Origin: Botryococcus braunii
Taxonomy: Eukaryota > Chlorophyta > Trebouxiophyceae
Direction of reading: 5' to 3'
Length of the DNA: 17,500 nt
Assembly (NCBI GenBank): GCA_002005505.1
Contig: KV908530.1
Coordinates: 171,883 to 189,382, forward strand
A program made the translations under genes and the position numbers. Positions 1 through 14,500 of this stretch are shown one piece after another (the first letter of the stretch is position 1; each line of letters starts with the position of its first letter). The notes below the pieces were generated by a model. It did no database searches. It was not told the DNA's origin and saw nothing but the letters and a program-made list of their open reading frames with translations.

Positions 1-34
1 TGTGTGTGTGTGTGTGCGCGCGCGCTCGCGCGAG
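1..34. repeat. (TG)n-(CG)n microsatellite cut by the window edge
   Basis: Eight TG units run into alternating CG bases. The tract continues off the left edge, so its length is unknown. Alternating purine-pyrimidine DNA of this kind can adopt the Z form. Confidence 0.9.
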
Positions 35-390
35 CATGCGTGTGCGTGAACTTCAATTAAAGCGATACGGCACAATCAACTTATTTACAAAACACGTTTG
101 CAAAGGACATGCAAATTTCATACTAACTACAATGGTTTCTTAGAGCTTGGCTTTCTTTGGTATTCCGCTGGGCTGCGTAATCCTTGCAGGTACCCATATT
201 TATGGGTACCATTATAATAATTTGCAGGTACCATCGTAATGAAAATGAATCATTACGGAAACTGATTACAATGAAAACTATAATTGCAGGTACCATCTAA
301 TGAAAACTGGTTGTGAGAGTGCTCTCCTGACACCACCTCCAAAGATGTCATGTCTGGCTTGTTCATGTACGTTGTGTGAGGCCCCTTCAG
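35..390. other. 3' flank of the kinesin gene, no gene seen
   Basis: Only short frames are present and no exon-like segment was recognised on either strand. The stretch lies just downstream of the kinesin stop codon on the minus strand, so part of it should be its 3' untranslated region. No canonical AATAAA signal was found on the minus strand. The main content is the GGTACC repeat family listed separately. Confidence 0.5.
184..310. repeat. degenerate tandem repeat with GGTACC cores
   Basis: The motif TTGCAGGTACC occurs at about 184, 222 and 284. The later two copies are 62 bases apart and share the following CAT..TAATGAAAA sequence. Positions 189-210 form an imperfect palindrome, GGTACCCAT..ATGGGTACC. 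GGTACC occurs four times in about 105 bases. Confidence 0.75.
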
Positions 391-4350
<3,960 letters not shown>

Positions 4351-4757
4351 ATTTAATTTCTAATGGTTTCGAAATTTCTTTGGAAAGCATATTTTCTTCA
4401 AATTGATGTTCATGTTTTTGTCGCAAGATGTCGCTGCTATTAACTGTTGGATGCTTTTAAAATGTGTACCGGGCAGCTATTGGTGGCAGTTGCTTCCCGG
4501 TACCCATGGGTACCAGCTGCAAGTTTGACACTGGCAGTGTCCCTCCCCTGGCAAATTCCTTTCCCTTCCCTCCAAGGACAGGCACCCACACTTCTAAGGA
4601 GAAATTTATGTATATCAGTCTGTGGCCCTGACGGTCACGTGCCTATCCAGACATACTGGCCGGGGTCGAAATAATCACGGGACAAACTGCCAACACAGAG
4701 CCAACACTTTCATTCCAATGTGGGCACTGTGTTGGCAGTGTGCACTACACACACACT
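4351..4757. other. upstream region of the kinesin gene, no gene seen
   Basis: This is the 5' flank of the minus-strand kinesin and should hold its promoter. I see no clear TATA box. A GGTACCCATGGGTACC palindrome at 4499-4514 echoes the GGTACC repeats downstream of the gene. The small plus-strand frame at 4447-4674 has no recognisable domain. Confidence 0.5.
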
Positions 4758-5199
<442 letters not shown>

Positions 5200-5211
5200 C
5201 CTCTCACCCCG

Positions 5212-5228
5212 CCCCCCCCCGGGGGGGG
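5212..5228. repeat. C9G8 homopolymer palindrome
   Basis: Nine C are followed directly by eight G, a self-complementary block between the (TG)n and (CA)n satellites. Such runs are error-prone in sequencing, so the exact lengths should not be trusted. Confidence 0.9.
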
Positions 5229-5322
5229 CTCCAGTGGAGTGGGTGGAGACTCTCCACCACTCCCTTCTCCTCACACTCTCTCATACAGTTGTTTGCTTTG
5301 CAGGCACGGATGGACCGCCAAC

Positions 5323-5347
5323 ACCCCCCCCCCAACACCCTGCTCCC

Positions 5348-5424
<77 letters not shown>

Positions 5425-5432
5425 GCGCGCGC
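5323..5432. repeat. C run, (CA)n and (CG)n microsatellite
   Basis: A C-rich stretch at about 5323-5333 precedes (CA)n at 5350-5410, which passes directly into (CG)n at 5411-5432. It closes the satellite block upstream of the kinesin gene. Confidence 0.95.
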
Positions 5433-7090
5433 AAGCAACCACGCACATGCGCGCGCAGTGCGGCAATGGGCAGGCTTTTCCACATGTTTTCTCACACAAA
5501 ATCAAGACATACATTCTCACGGATGAACTGAACCCTGGCCTATCGGCCTTGCTGGCCAAATTTCGACCGCTACCCACAGACAATGAGGGAAGATGAAGAA
5601 CTGGACTCCTCCAATGAACATTGCAACACACTGCACGCACAACTGAAAACGACATTCTTAACATGTGGCTTTCCCCACATATCCGTCGCCACTAACGTAT
5701 ATAACATGTACTTCTGAAAGTGAACAAAGTCAACAATACAGACTAAGCATTCCCCCACGTAGCCCTGGCTCGTGTTACATGTTTCCTCCCTCCAGACGAT
5801 AACTTTTGGCTGCATGCAGCCAGAAATAGCTATGAGAACAGTTGGCCCTGCCAGCTGCCCATGGTCTGCCAGCAGCGCTGATGGTGTACCGATGCTTATC
5901 TAGCGTATGTGGAGGGAACTCTGGGCTGAGGGCAAATTAGCAAAGATGGTTCTGGCAACGCAGGACAGCTATACTTGCATGAAGGCCCGACGTTATCATC
6001 TGTAGTGTACTTACAGAACTGACATATATGGCTATATAGTCGGTTTAGATTACAATATCAAGCATTTGCAAAGACATGCAATGTCACAATCGGAGTCCAT
6101 CACTATATTCTTGCCCTCACTCGTCTGTCAGTGCTCCACGTGCAAAAAACATTTCTATCCTTGCAATAATACAGAGTCAGATACCCGCACAAACTCTGCA
6201 TCGCCACAAAACCACAACACTCCACAACAGGAGCTGCCTTTTATGCTTCAGATCCCAAGCTTCTTCCTGACTGGGGCCAATGCAAATAACATCTAGGCCC
6301 CGGACTTGAGGTGATCTCCAAATGCACATCACAGGAGCCTCATGTTATCAGGTATAATCTCTGCACAGGTCACCAACTGCCTAGCTATCAACTAAATACA
6401 ACGAGGTTTGTCTTATCGTCCACAGACGAGCCTTCATGACCACCTATGTTGCTTTGAAGGGAAATTCTTTTAGGGGGGAGCCACGAAAGTTCATATGAGA
6501 GCCCGACAGGCTCGAGGTCTTACCATGGGAGTTGAATCCCATTACATAACATTGAACGAAATCCAAGTTCCCTTTCAACATCAAGGGGGACATCATACGG
6601 TAACTCTTTGCGCAGAGAGCCCTCTGCCGTGCACTCTGGCTGCCAGCATTGATCGTAAGTATACATACGTGGTACATGTCACCACCAAAGCATCGCATGC
6701 ATGTCACCGCTGCAAACACCACCTAGATGCCACCTTAGCAGTACAGTGAGCAGTACACTCTGCGTGAGTGTACTCACGCACGAACTTCCTAAAGGAAACA
6801 TATATCCCCACTGGAGCCTTTTTCTTCGGGCCATTGGGTCCACATTGCGGAACCAGTGACGCTGCATTTGGTAGAAGTCATTCTTACAAGCACACTCTGA
6901 ACAGGAGTTATGCACGCAGGGATATTTCTCCATCTAACTCGAGACCCCTGCAAGCCTGAGCTCACCGGCTTTTTGGGTTGGCAGATGCCCTGAGAAGACC
7001 GGAGTGCACACGGCCACGAGGAAAGGGTCCGAGGATTCCACCGGATTGCCCACGGGAGTTGGATCGTCCCAACACCCATGGGCCGCCCCG
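5433..7090. other. intergenic spacer between oxidase and kinesin genes
   Basis: About 1.65 kb with only short frames on both strands, none with a recognisable domain or a chain of phase-compatible exons. The right part should include the 3' untranslated region of the oxidase gene, whose stop is at 7091-7093. A short palindrome, TGCGTGAGT-gt-ACTCACGCA, lies at 6761-6780. No clear polyadenylation signal on the minus strand was found. Confidence 0.5.
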
Positions 7091-10000
7091 TCATAAGATG
7101 CCTTTTTTCAGGTTTGAAATCCGCCGGCGAAACACCAGAGCGATCACACCCAGCCCCACGACGACTAAGCCAATCTTTTGGACGCCTGCATGTTCGTCAG
7201 CACCTGCCATGGCTCCCAGGTGCTTCCTGCCAACACCACACGAGCCAAAACATCAGGCCGGCTTCCCTCCGAGTTCTATCCTCCCCCAGCCTGTTTCGAC
7301 TGTCCATTAGGCAAGAGACTCAGGCACCCCCACAGATTTGAGCCACAGAAGCAACTGCATCGTCTCCCATCTGCCCCAGCAATTGTAAGCAATATTGGCG
7401 CCAATGAGCCAGATGATAACGATATGTTTAGCACTTGCATGCCACAAGCGGAACGATAACTAGATGCTTTTCATGTCGAGGTCTTGTCTCCATCGCGGGT
7501 GTGTGTATCTGAACGCTCTGTATCCCCACATGCCGGGTAAGACTACGTGTGTGTGGACTAGCGGAAAGAAACACATTTAAAGAACATGAGACAGCATGGG
7601 ACACAAGTAAATAAACACATTTAAAGAAACGAGTTTAAAGAACATGGGACCGCATGGACAATAAGATGTCTTTCAATGCAAATGTTGGAACAACTTAAGC
7701 GCATCACCAGGCAAGTACCTTCCTGGGCAATGGTAACACAATATGTGGGAGGCTCACCGACTAAAATGGTTATTGGATCCGGAGAAAGCAGCATCAGATG
7801 CACCATAGTACTGCAGCAGAAACTTGTAGACCTCTTCCTCATTCCACTGTGGATCTCCAGCCTCAGTAAGAGTGCTTTTACGGCAAGCAGGGCAGAGACT
7901 AACCGGTGGCCAGGGGGCTTTCGGAAAAGCAGGGTCCCCATCGCCTGATGCAGCCTCCTCTCCCAGTAATCGCTTGTTGACCTGAACTCACATTTTCAAC
8001 ATTATTGCCCAACACCAGCATGTTTGCAATGCATTTGGCCTTCGAGAACCTCAGCGATTACACGCTCGTGGCCGACCAAGTTTTAAGTGAGCAACTGTCA
8101 TGGGCAGGTCATAGCGGCAACAAAAAGAAAATACTGTTTTGAAGTAAGTGAATAGTCTGACAACAATAGCCTGATTAGGCAGTACAGAACAGTTAAGATA
8201 TGCCAGCCAAATGGTCCGACAGGCATGAAGCAATGCCCCTGTCTGCAGGATATAAACCATTGAAGATTCGGGATGTTCCAGAAAAACCGTCTTTATGCTT
8301 ATCAGAAAAGACCATCATCCATGAGGTTTGAGCCAGGGAAGCCTCCTAACCCAGATGACGTGGTGCAGACAGGACGCTTACTCTGTTGTGTGACCTCCAC
8401 AGCCACATGACTGCATCCCTCCTTGAAGTCACGGTCACTGCTTCAGGCTCAGAAGCCATGGCCACAAAGTGGCGGGAACAATCAGAGCACTGAAAGTAGT
8501 GCTTCACAAAACCCCTGCATCTCAAGTTGTTAACTGTGTTAGAACTCATGCAGGCAATGGGAACTTTCCATCCGATCACAAAGAATGAAAAAACAATGCA
8601 ACCTTGCATTGTTTTTTCTTTCCAAAAAGGGGGGGGGGGGGGGAGAGGGAATAAGGGGTTGACACAATGCTCCTCAGATAAAAGTGAACTTCTCAACGGC
8701 CCTCACTTTCAAGCAGGATCATGTTAGCATTAGGGTCGCAGCCACACAGAGTACTGAAAGGGTAGGCGCATATGCTACTAGTCCTGAACATGGTAATTCA
8801 ATGCAAGGTGTTGCCAAATGAAAAGAGAAACCTTACAGGGTCCTACCACTGCCCACTCTCATACGGCATGCCACTCACCGCACAGCTGTCAGCCAGAAGG
8901 CTCCTCCCGTTTCCTCTGGGTGAGCTCTGGCAGCCATACTATGGAAAGTCAGCCAGAGACCACACGTGTATCCCCTACTATCTGGTTTGCTTCCCTTGCA
9001 ACTGCCCCAACCCTGCAGTGCCACCAACAGAATAATTGTCAACAGATGCTCAGTCCCTATCAGGGTAGTCCCCAATGGTTTGACAAGGGTTCCTGCTCTA
9101 TACCATCAAAAACAAGTTCAGTTATAGTTGCTTCACAACTATTTTTTTTTTCACCATCTCCATTCTCGATGAAGTGCAATGCTTATTGTTATCAGTTTTC
9201 ATCAACATATCACTTCACTGTAAAGGAACAGTGCAAACCCATCTGTATTCCCGATGAAACGCAGTGATATGCAAAATGAACGATTAAGGACTGCAGCACC
9301 TTTGGCCGATACAGATCTGCAAATCCACTTGACTAAAGCCACCGGCCACTAACACATAACTGTGACAAGCCACAGACTACAGAGCAAAGATGGTTTTCAC
9401 ATTCTCCTCAAGAACCTGATGCAGAAGTCAGAGCCGGGACAAAGACAGGATGTGCCCTTCCTGTCACATTGTCTGCCCACAAAGAAAAGCAGGGTTACAC
9501 AAATGGTAGTCAGGGTACAGGGCTACATTGGAATTTCCCTTGACAGGCATACTTGAGGAGACCGGGAGTTCAAACAGAGAGGTGCTTTTTGGATCCCAGG
9601 ATCTGGCCCATCGTCTCTCTCAAGAGGCCAAAGCTCAGAAAACTTCTCTGAAATGCCCTTTGCCCCTCCCCGGCAGCTGCATCACAAAAGCATGAAGTTC
9701 ATTAGAGCCATCAGATCTACAAGCCTGCAGGAATCTTTGCCCAATGCAGATATCTCACATCTTTGAAACTTGACATTGAAGGCGGACAAAGTAGGTGGCA
9801 ATTAAACCACAGAAGTTCTGCAACTGCAAAATCAGCTGTAAACATAGTATGGTCGCCAACTCAAAAGAAAGAAACAAAGGAATCGGAGTAGGAGACAGCC
9901 TGGATAACATTCTTCAGGAAAACACCCTGTCCTGGCATCATAAGGGCCCTCTAGAGAGCTCGCACAGTAGTTTCCTACAGACAGGCCGCAGAGGAAAGGG

Positions 10001-11157
10001 GTCAAGCTTGTAAAGCACCATCACCGTGGAAGGGGATGACTTTGTGCAACCAAGTCAACGAAGTCCAAGAGAGCTTGCCGGCTATCCAAGCCTTTGAGAA
10101 GCGCTGGTGTATCCAATGCATATTGATATGCCAGGAGGGTTGCTGAAAGTACATCCTCCAAATCCACCTGGAAAAGACGAGAAATTCTTCATGATTGCTA
10201 CCTCCTATATAGCTAGCAGGTTCCTGTCCACAACACTCTGCAAACCCCTGCAGCCTGTAGACCGGTAATGATGAGAAATCAGTGAATGAAATGCAGACCC
10301 TGGACAGAAGTGTAAATTCTAAATATTCAGGCCATGCGGCACATGGCCCTGACAACACCCTAATTTCACAGTAATATCCCCAACAAAACTGAGAAAGGAA
10401 TTGACTACTATGAGACCAGCATGAACACACCCCTCTGATCTTTGAGGAGGATGGTAGAGCCAGAGCTTTTGCTCCATTGCTTTCTGGTTCGGTACTCGCA
10501 AAATCTGTGTTATAGACCCTGTTCGCACAAAACACAGTAAGCAGAACTTTCAAAGCTGGCCTTAACCCCATTGGAAAGGTCAGTCATGTTTGCATCATGA
10601 TAATTCCAATCAAAACATGTGTAGGCATGCTTACCCATTTGTTTGGCTCTGAAGCCACTTCACTATTGAAGCGGGATCCCTATCTCCATCAAACATGATG
10701 GGCTTCTCCAGGGCTCCTTTAATGAAAGCATGAGGCTTCCCAAACTTCATAGTTGGAAATCTATCAATTTCAAAGGCTTTACAAAGTTCCCTCTGCACCA
10801 ATGCATCAAAGACGTTAAATCTTGAAGAAAGGCCGCACTTTCAGTGGCTCCATCTGCTGGGCCCACCTCATTTGCACAATCAACACGTGCAACAGTGATA
10901 ACTGGATGCACACGGGGCTCCGAGTTAAAATATTGGGCAACTTTCTCATATTGCGGTTGGAACCTCTTGCAGGCGGGACACCAGTGAGCATAAAATTCCA
11001 TGAGGACCCCATTATCTGAAGGCCAGGATTCCACTGTTTGATAGAAATTATGGTTTGTGAGCTCAATAACCGGTACTGCTCCAGGTTGTCCTGCTATTGA
11101 AGGGAAGATCTGTAGAAGACTAACAATGCATACAACCCAGCTTAAGATGGGTATCAT
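7091..11157 (-). CDS. QSOX: quiescin sulfhydryl oxidase, single-thioredoxin type with C-terminal membrane anchor (9 exons)
   Basis: FAD enzyme that oxidises cysteine pairs in secreted proteins to disulfides and passes the electrons to oxygen, giving peroxide. Exons on the minus strand: 11157-10867, 10792-10635, 10518-10431, 10167-10025, 9676-9553, 9012-8879, 8514-8382, 7981-7758, 7226-7091; all GT-AG, in phase, 476 aa. Signal peptide about 1-23. Thioredoxin domain: WCPAC (C60-C63), Cys94 and Cys101, cis-Pro110. A helical linker follows at about 180-226. Erv/ALR domain: WxxxH (W288, H292), redox CSDC (C322-C325), FAD motif WLWRSHNRVN at 350-359, and a third CPAC (C387-C390). Membrane segment about 450-464, then RRR and a 9-residue tail. 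The CPAC thioredoxin site and single thioredoxin domain match plant and protist QSOX; animal forms have two thioredoxin domains. The weakest call is the donor of exon 3 (GTGTGT). Confidence 0.93.
8587..8618. repeat. perfect 15-bp inverted repeat with 2-base loop
   Basis: GAAAAAACAATGCAA and its exact reverse complement are separated by CC. It lies in the oxidase intron between 8878 and 8515, just left of a 15-base G run. Confidence 0.85.
8629..8643. repeat. G15 homopolymer
   Basis: Fifteen consecutive G, within the intron of the oxidase gene. On the transcribed minus strand it is a C run. Confidence 0.9.
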
Positions 11158-11566
11158 CCCTTGTAACTAAGAACCATATGCTAATTGGAAATTTGAGCCC
11201 CTTCTGCAAACTTGGTGCAATATCAGCTAACTATCAGCTACATCAAAATCCGGTCCCATCTAGTTGATCCCACGGGTTACCCGTGAGATCCCAAACAACT
11301 GCCCCTAATAGCAAAATGACCAAACACCTTTAAGAGACGATGTGATACAACATCCATCTGTCTATCATCCACGGATGACTTCCCTCCCGAAGATCAACAT
11401 GCGAAGAGGACTCCGCAATTGAGCATGACTAATGAGAGGTACAATAGACGAAGGGCCAGGGCGTCACTGGCAGTACCGTCTCTCCTTTTAGATCAGTTCG
11501 GCCCTGGCGACTGATAACACAACATGCCGCCAGCCTGTGTGCTTCAGAAAGGGTATGCAATTTTGT
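11158..11566. promoter_or_regulatory. divergent intergenic region between QSOX and BTB genes
   Basis: About 409 bases separate the start of the oxidase (minus) from the predicted start of the BTB gene (plus), so the segment probably holds both promoters. Visible elements are a near-perfect palindrome at 11266-11290 (core CACGGGT-t-ACCCGTG, outer GATC on both sides) and a direct repeat of TATCAGCTA at about 11221-11240. No convincing TATA box was seen. A promoter role is inferred from position only. Confidence 0.45.
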
Positions 11567-14500
11567 ATGAATGAATTTCTGTCAACTGTGATCGATTCTG
11601 CTACTCAGAGAAGGTGAGTTTATCTGCCAAACTTAAGCGGCCGTGAAGTACCAGATGATCCCTGTCGTGCAATCTGGATACGAGCTCTGTAGATATTTGG
11701 AAGATTTGATCATATACTAGCTATTTTCAACAATGTAGCTATATATAGCAATGTCTTCACGCGGTGCTCGTATGTTTGAATGTGCAAATCGCAACGGCAT
11801 ACCTCCCTGTTAGTGTCGTGTCGAATTACAATCTCACTGAGCATTTGCAGGTGAAAATATTCAAATTCAGGCATATATAACGATAATGACTCAGCACGGA
11901 AGCAAGGATCACAAGACGTATTTGGTTAATCACGCGGAAAACCACCGACGAATACTTCCAAGCCTTTTCAACAATCCCGAGGTGAGGCCCGAGCGTGCTG
12001 TTGGGATCGAAATGATTCTTCTCGAACGAGTTTACAACTAACATGGATGCAACGGATGTTTGCAGCACAGTGATGTTGTCATCCTTACACAGAGGAATGG
12101 GATTGCTGACGGACATTTTCTCTGTCACAAAGTTCTTTTATCCCTGCATTCGAGCCATTTCAGGGCACTCTTCAAATCTGGTAGGAACTGATGAGCTTTC
12201 GTAGTGATCCACCTTATTTCATATTAAGGACAGCCGATGTAAACCGTACTAATGAATTCAAACTCGTGGACACAGGGATGTTGGAGGCAACCAGCAACAA
12301 AGTTGTCCTCGAGGACTTCGATGCTGATGCAGTTCGAAAGACACTCTTATATTGCTACAACGGGGAGGTCCTGCTGGACGACTCTGATGTTGAAAGTGTC
12401 TTTGTAGTGGCAGATTTCCTAGGCATAGCAGATCTAACACTAGCTTGCGAAGAGGTAAGCACAAAAAGTGGGATGTTCAATGAGATTGAGCCTTTGCCTT
12501 TAAAAACTGTGGGACAGAGTGACTGAGTAGCATGTGGCTGTATGGCATTACATCTCTCTCGGTTCTTGACAACATCCCGGGAATATGGTAATGCACTTTA
12601 ATAGGTTGCACGACTTGGTAGCACTTATGTGAACATTCGTAGTATAAATCCTTCAGCTGCAGTAGCGATGCAAGGGTGTCACCTGACAGCCCTTCTCTCG
12701 TGACTTGTGCAGATGGTGAAGAAGAGGGTCGGACCTGACAACCTAAGTCAATACCTTCTCTTCGCAGAACGCTACAACCTTACTTCTCTCATTCAGCTTT
12801 GCCATGCTTTTCTAATTGACAACTTCTGCAAGGTTGTCCAAGAGAGTGATTTTCTGTCCCTTCCATATGAGAGTCTTCGAGTTGCTCTACAATCGGATAG
12901 TTTGACAATCAACTCGGAGTATGAGATCTATGAGGTGCGTCTGCTACACCTAAACTTATAAATGGCTTATATATGACTCGTCTACGAAGCAGCAGATGCA
13001 TCTGGATTCAATTGCAGTCTGACTTTACATTGTCTAGCTAAAGCTGTTCAACTGTCATTTACACTTTCATATTGCCCAGGCTGTTGTGCACTGGTTGCGC
13101 CATGACCCCGAACGGGAACATCAAGCTGTAGAACTGCTACGTTTGGTGCGGTACCCAACCATGCCCATGGAAGACTTATGCAGGGTTGACGACCCCACCA
13201 TAAGCAAATTACTTGATCTGCAGGTTCCACCCTCTTTGCTCGGAGACGGCCTCTGTAGGTCCTCCACAACCTCAACCCTTCCCTGTAACAAAAACACTGA
13301 AATTGCCCTTGACTAATCAATCACACCAACTCATGCGTGTACTTGTTGTTTACTTTGCCTTGTGCTTGGAACGATGGCTACAATGTCCCCAAGGCGATAG
13401 GTACAGCTTGCAGTTCTTGTAGGTCCTATGTTCACATGCGCTTGGCCATGTAAATTTCGAGGTACACATGCATGTGTCATGGGATGTGCGAGTCAGCCTC
13501 ACACGTAGTCCCATATGGACAGCCTGGACAAAATCATCACTGCCTGAACAAAACATGTCGCTGAGCTTGTTCACGTCATTGATTTACAAACCAACCCCTT
13601 GCCTTGACGTTCACACCATTTTGCACCTATTGGTGGAAATGGCGCAATGCCAATTTCAGGCGAATAGGTAAACACGCAGGGGTCTATGAGAAGGGGTCAA
13701 GCTCTGAGAGTTTCAGGTTTGCAGAATCTCGTGAATAAAGCTTTCCGCCATGTTGGCAGCCAGAATATTGATGTCAATATTGATGTCAATACTGAAGCAG
13801 ATTCCACTTACCGGAGGAGGACCATGCAAACTGGGCGAGACTTTGAATTCTGCATGAAGGAAGAAAAGTGGACAGTCCCTACATCTGGACACTATCACAT
13901 CAAAGCCTCAGGGGCCAAAGCATCGGATGGGATGTTCAAGTAAGTAATTAGGATCCAGACTTGTTGGAGGCCTTCTAATGCTCTTAGCTCTTAGCCTCTA
14001 TAGACGGCTTTTCCCTATCGATAGCAGCTTTGTTTTTGGTTAGCAGGAGACCCGTAAGGTCGAGCAACGTGGGTCATTTGACTAAGCCTTAAAGTGATAA
14101 AGCCCTCATATAAGGATTTCAACTCCATTGCAGTAAGACCTGCTCGCATTGTTGTAGACTGCCCCATCGTTCACTTAGTAAACTCATGATATGCCAGATC
14201 TGTTTGATGCTGAAAATTCAATGAACAACTTCTGCCAAGAGTTGGAAGCAATATCATTAAGATATACTGATCAATAGTTTCTTCTGCAAAGGAAGCTGCT
14301 GCAAAAGTCGTTGAGGCGTTTCGCGAGAGTTTACAGTTCTAAACTAATTTCATTCGTCTTAAACGCTAGCAACTTCAAAGATCTTTAGCGCAGCAAACGA
14401 CCGTACTGCAAATGCAGACGTCATCAGGCATCTTTCCCTGTAATCACAGCTGATCATGCATGCTTAGCAGAATAGTCCACTTTGCCTATGCTTATCTCGA

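Noticed and set aside
10002..10571. Minus-strand frame of 189 residues
   Set aside because: It runs through two introns and reads oxidase exon 4 out of frame; it holds exon 3 in frame only. The spliced model with QSOX motifs explains the region better.
11826..12128. Minus-strand frame of 100 residues
   Set aside because: It overlaps a BTB exon encoded on the other strand and has no recognisable domain or supporting exon chain.
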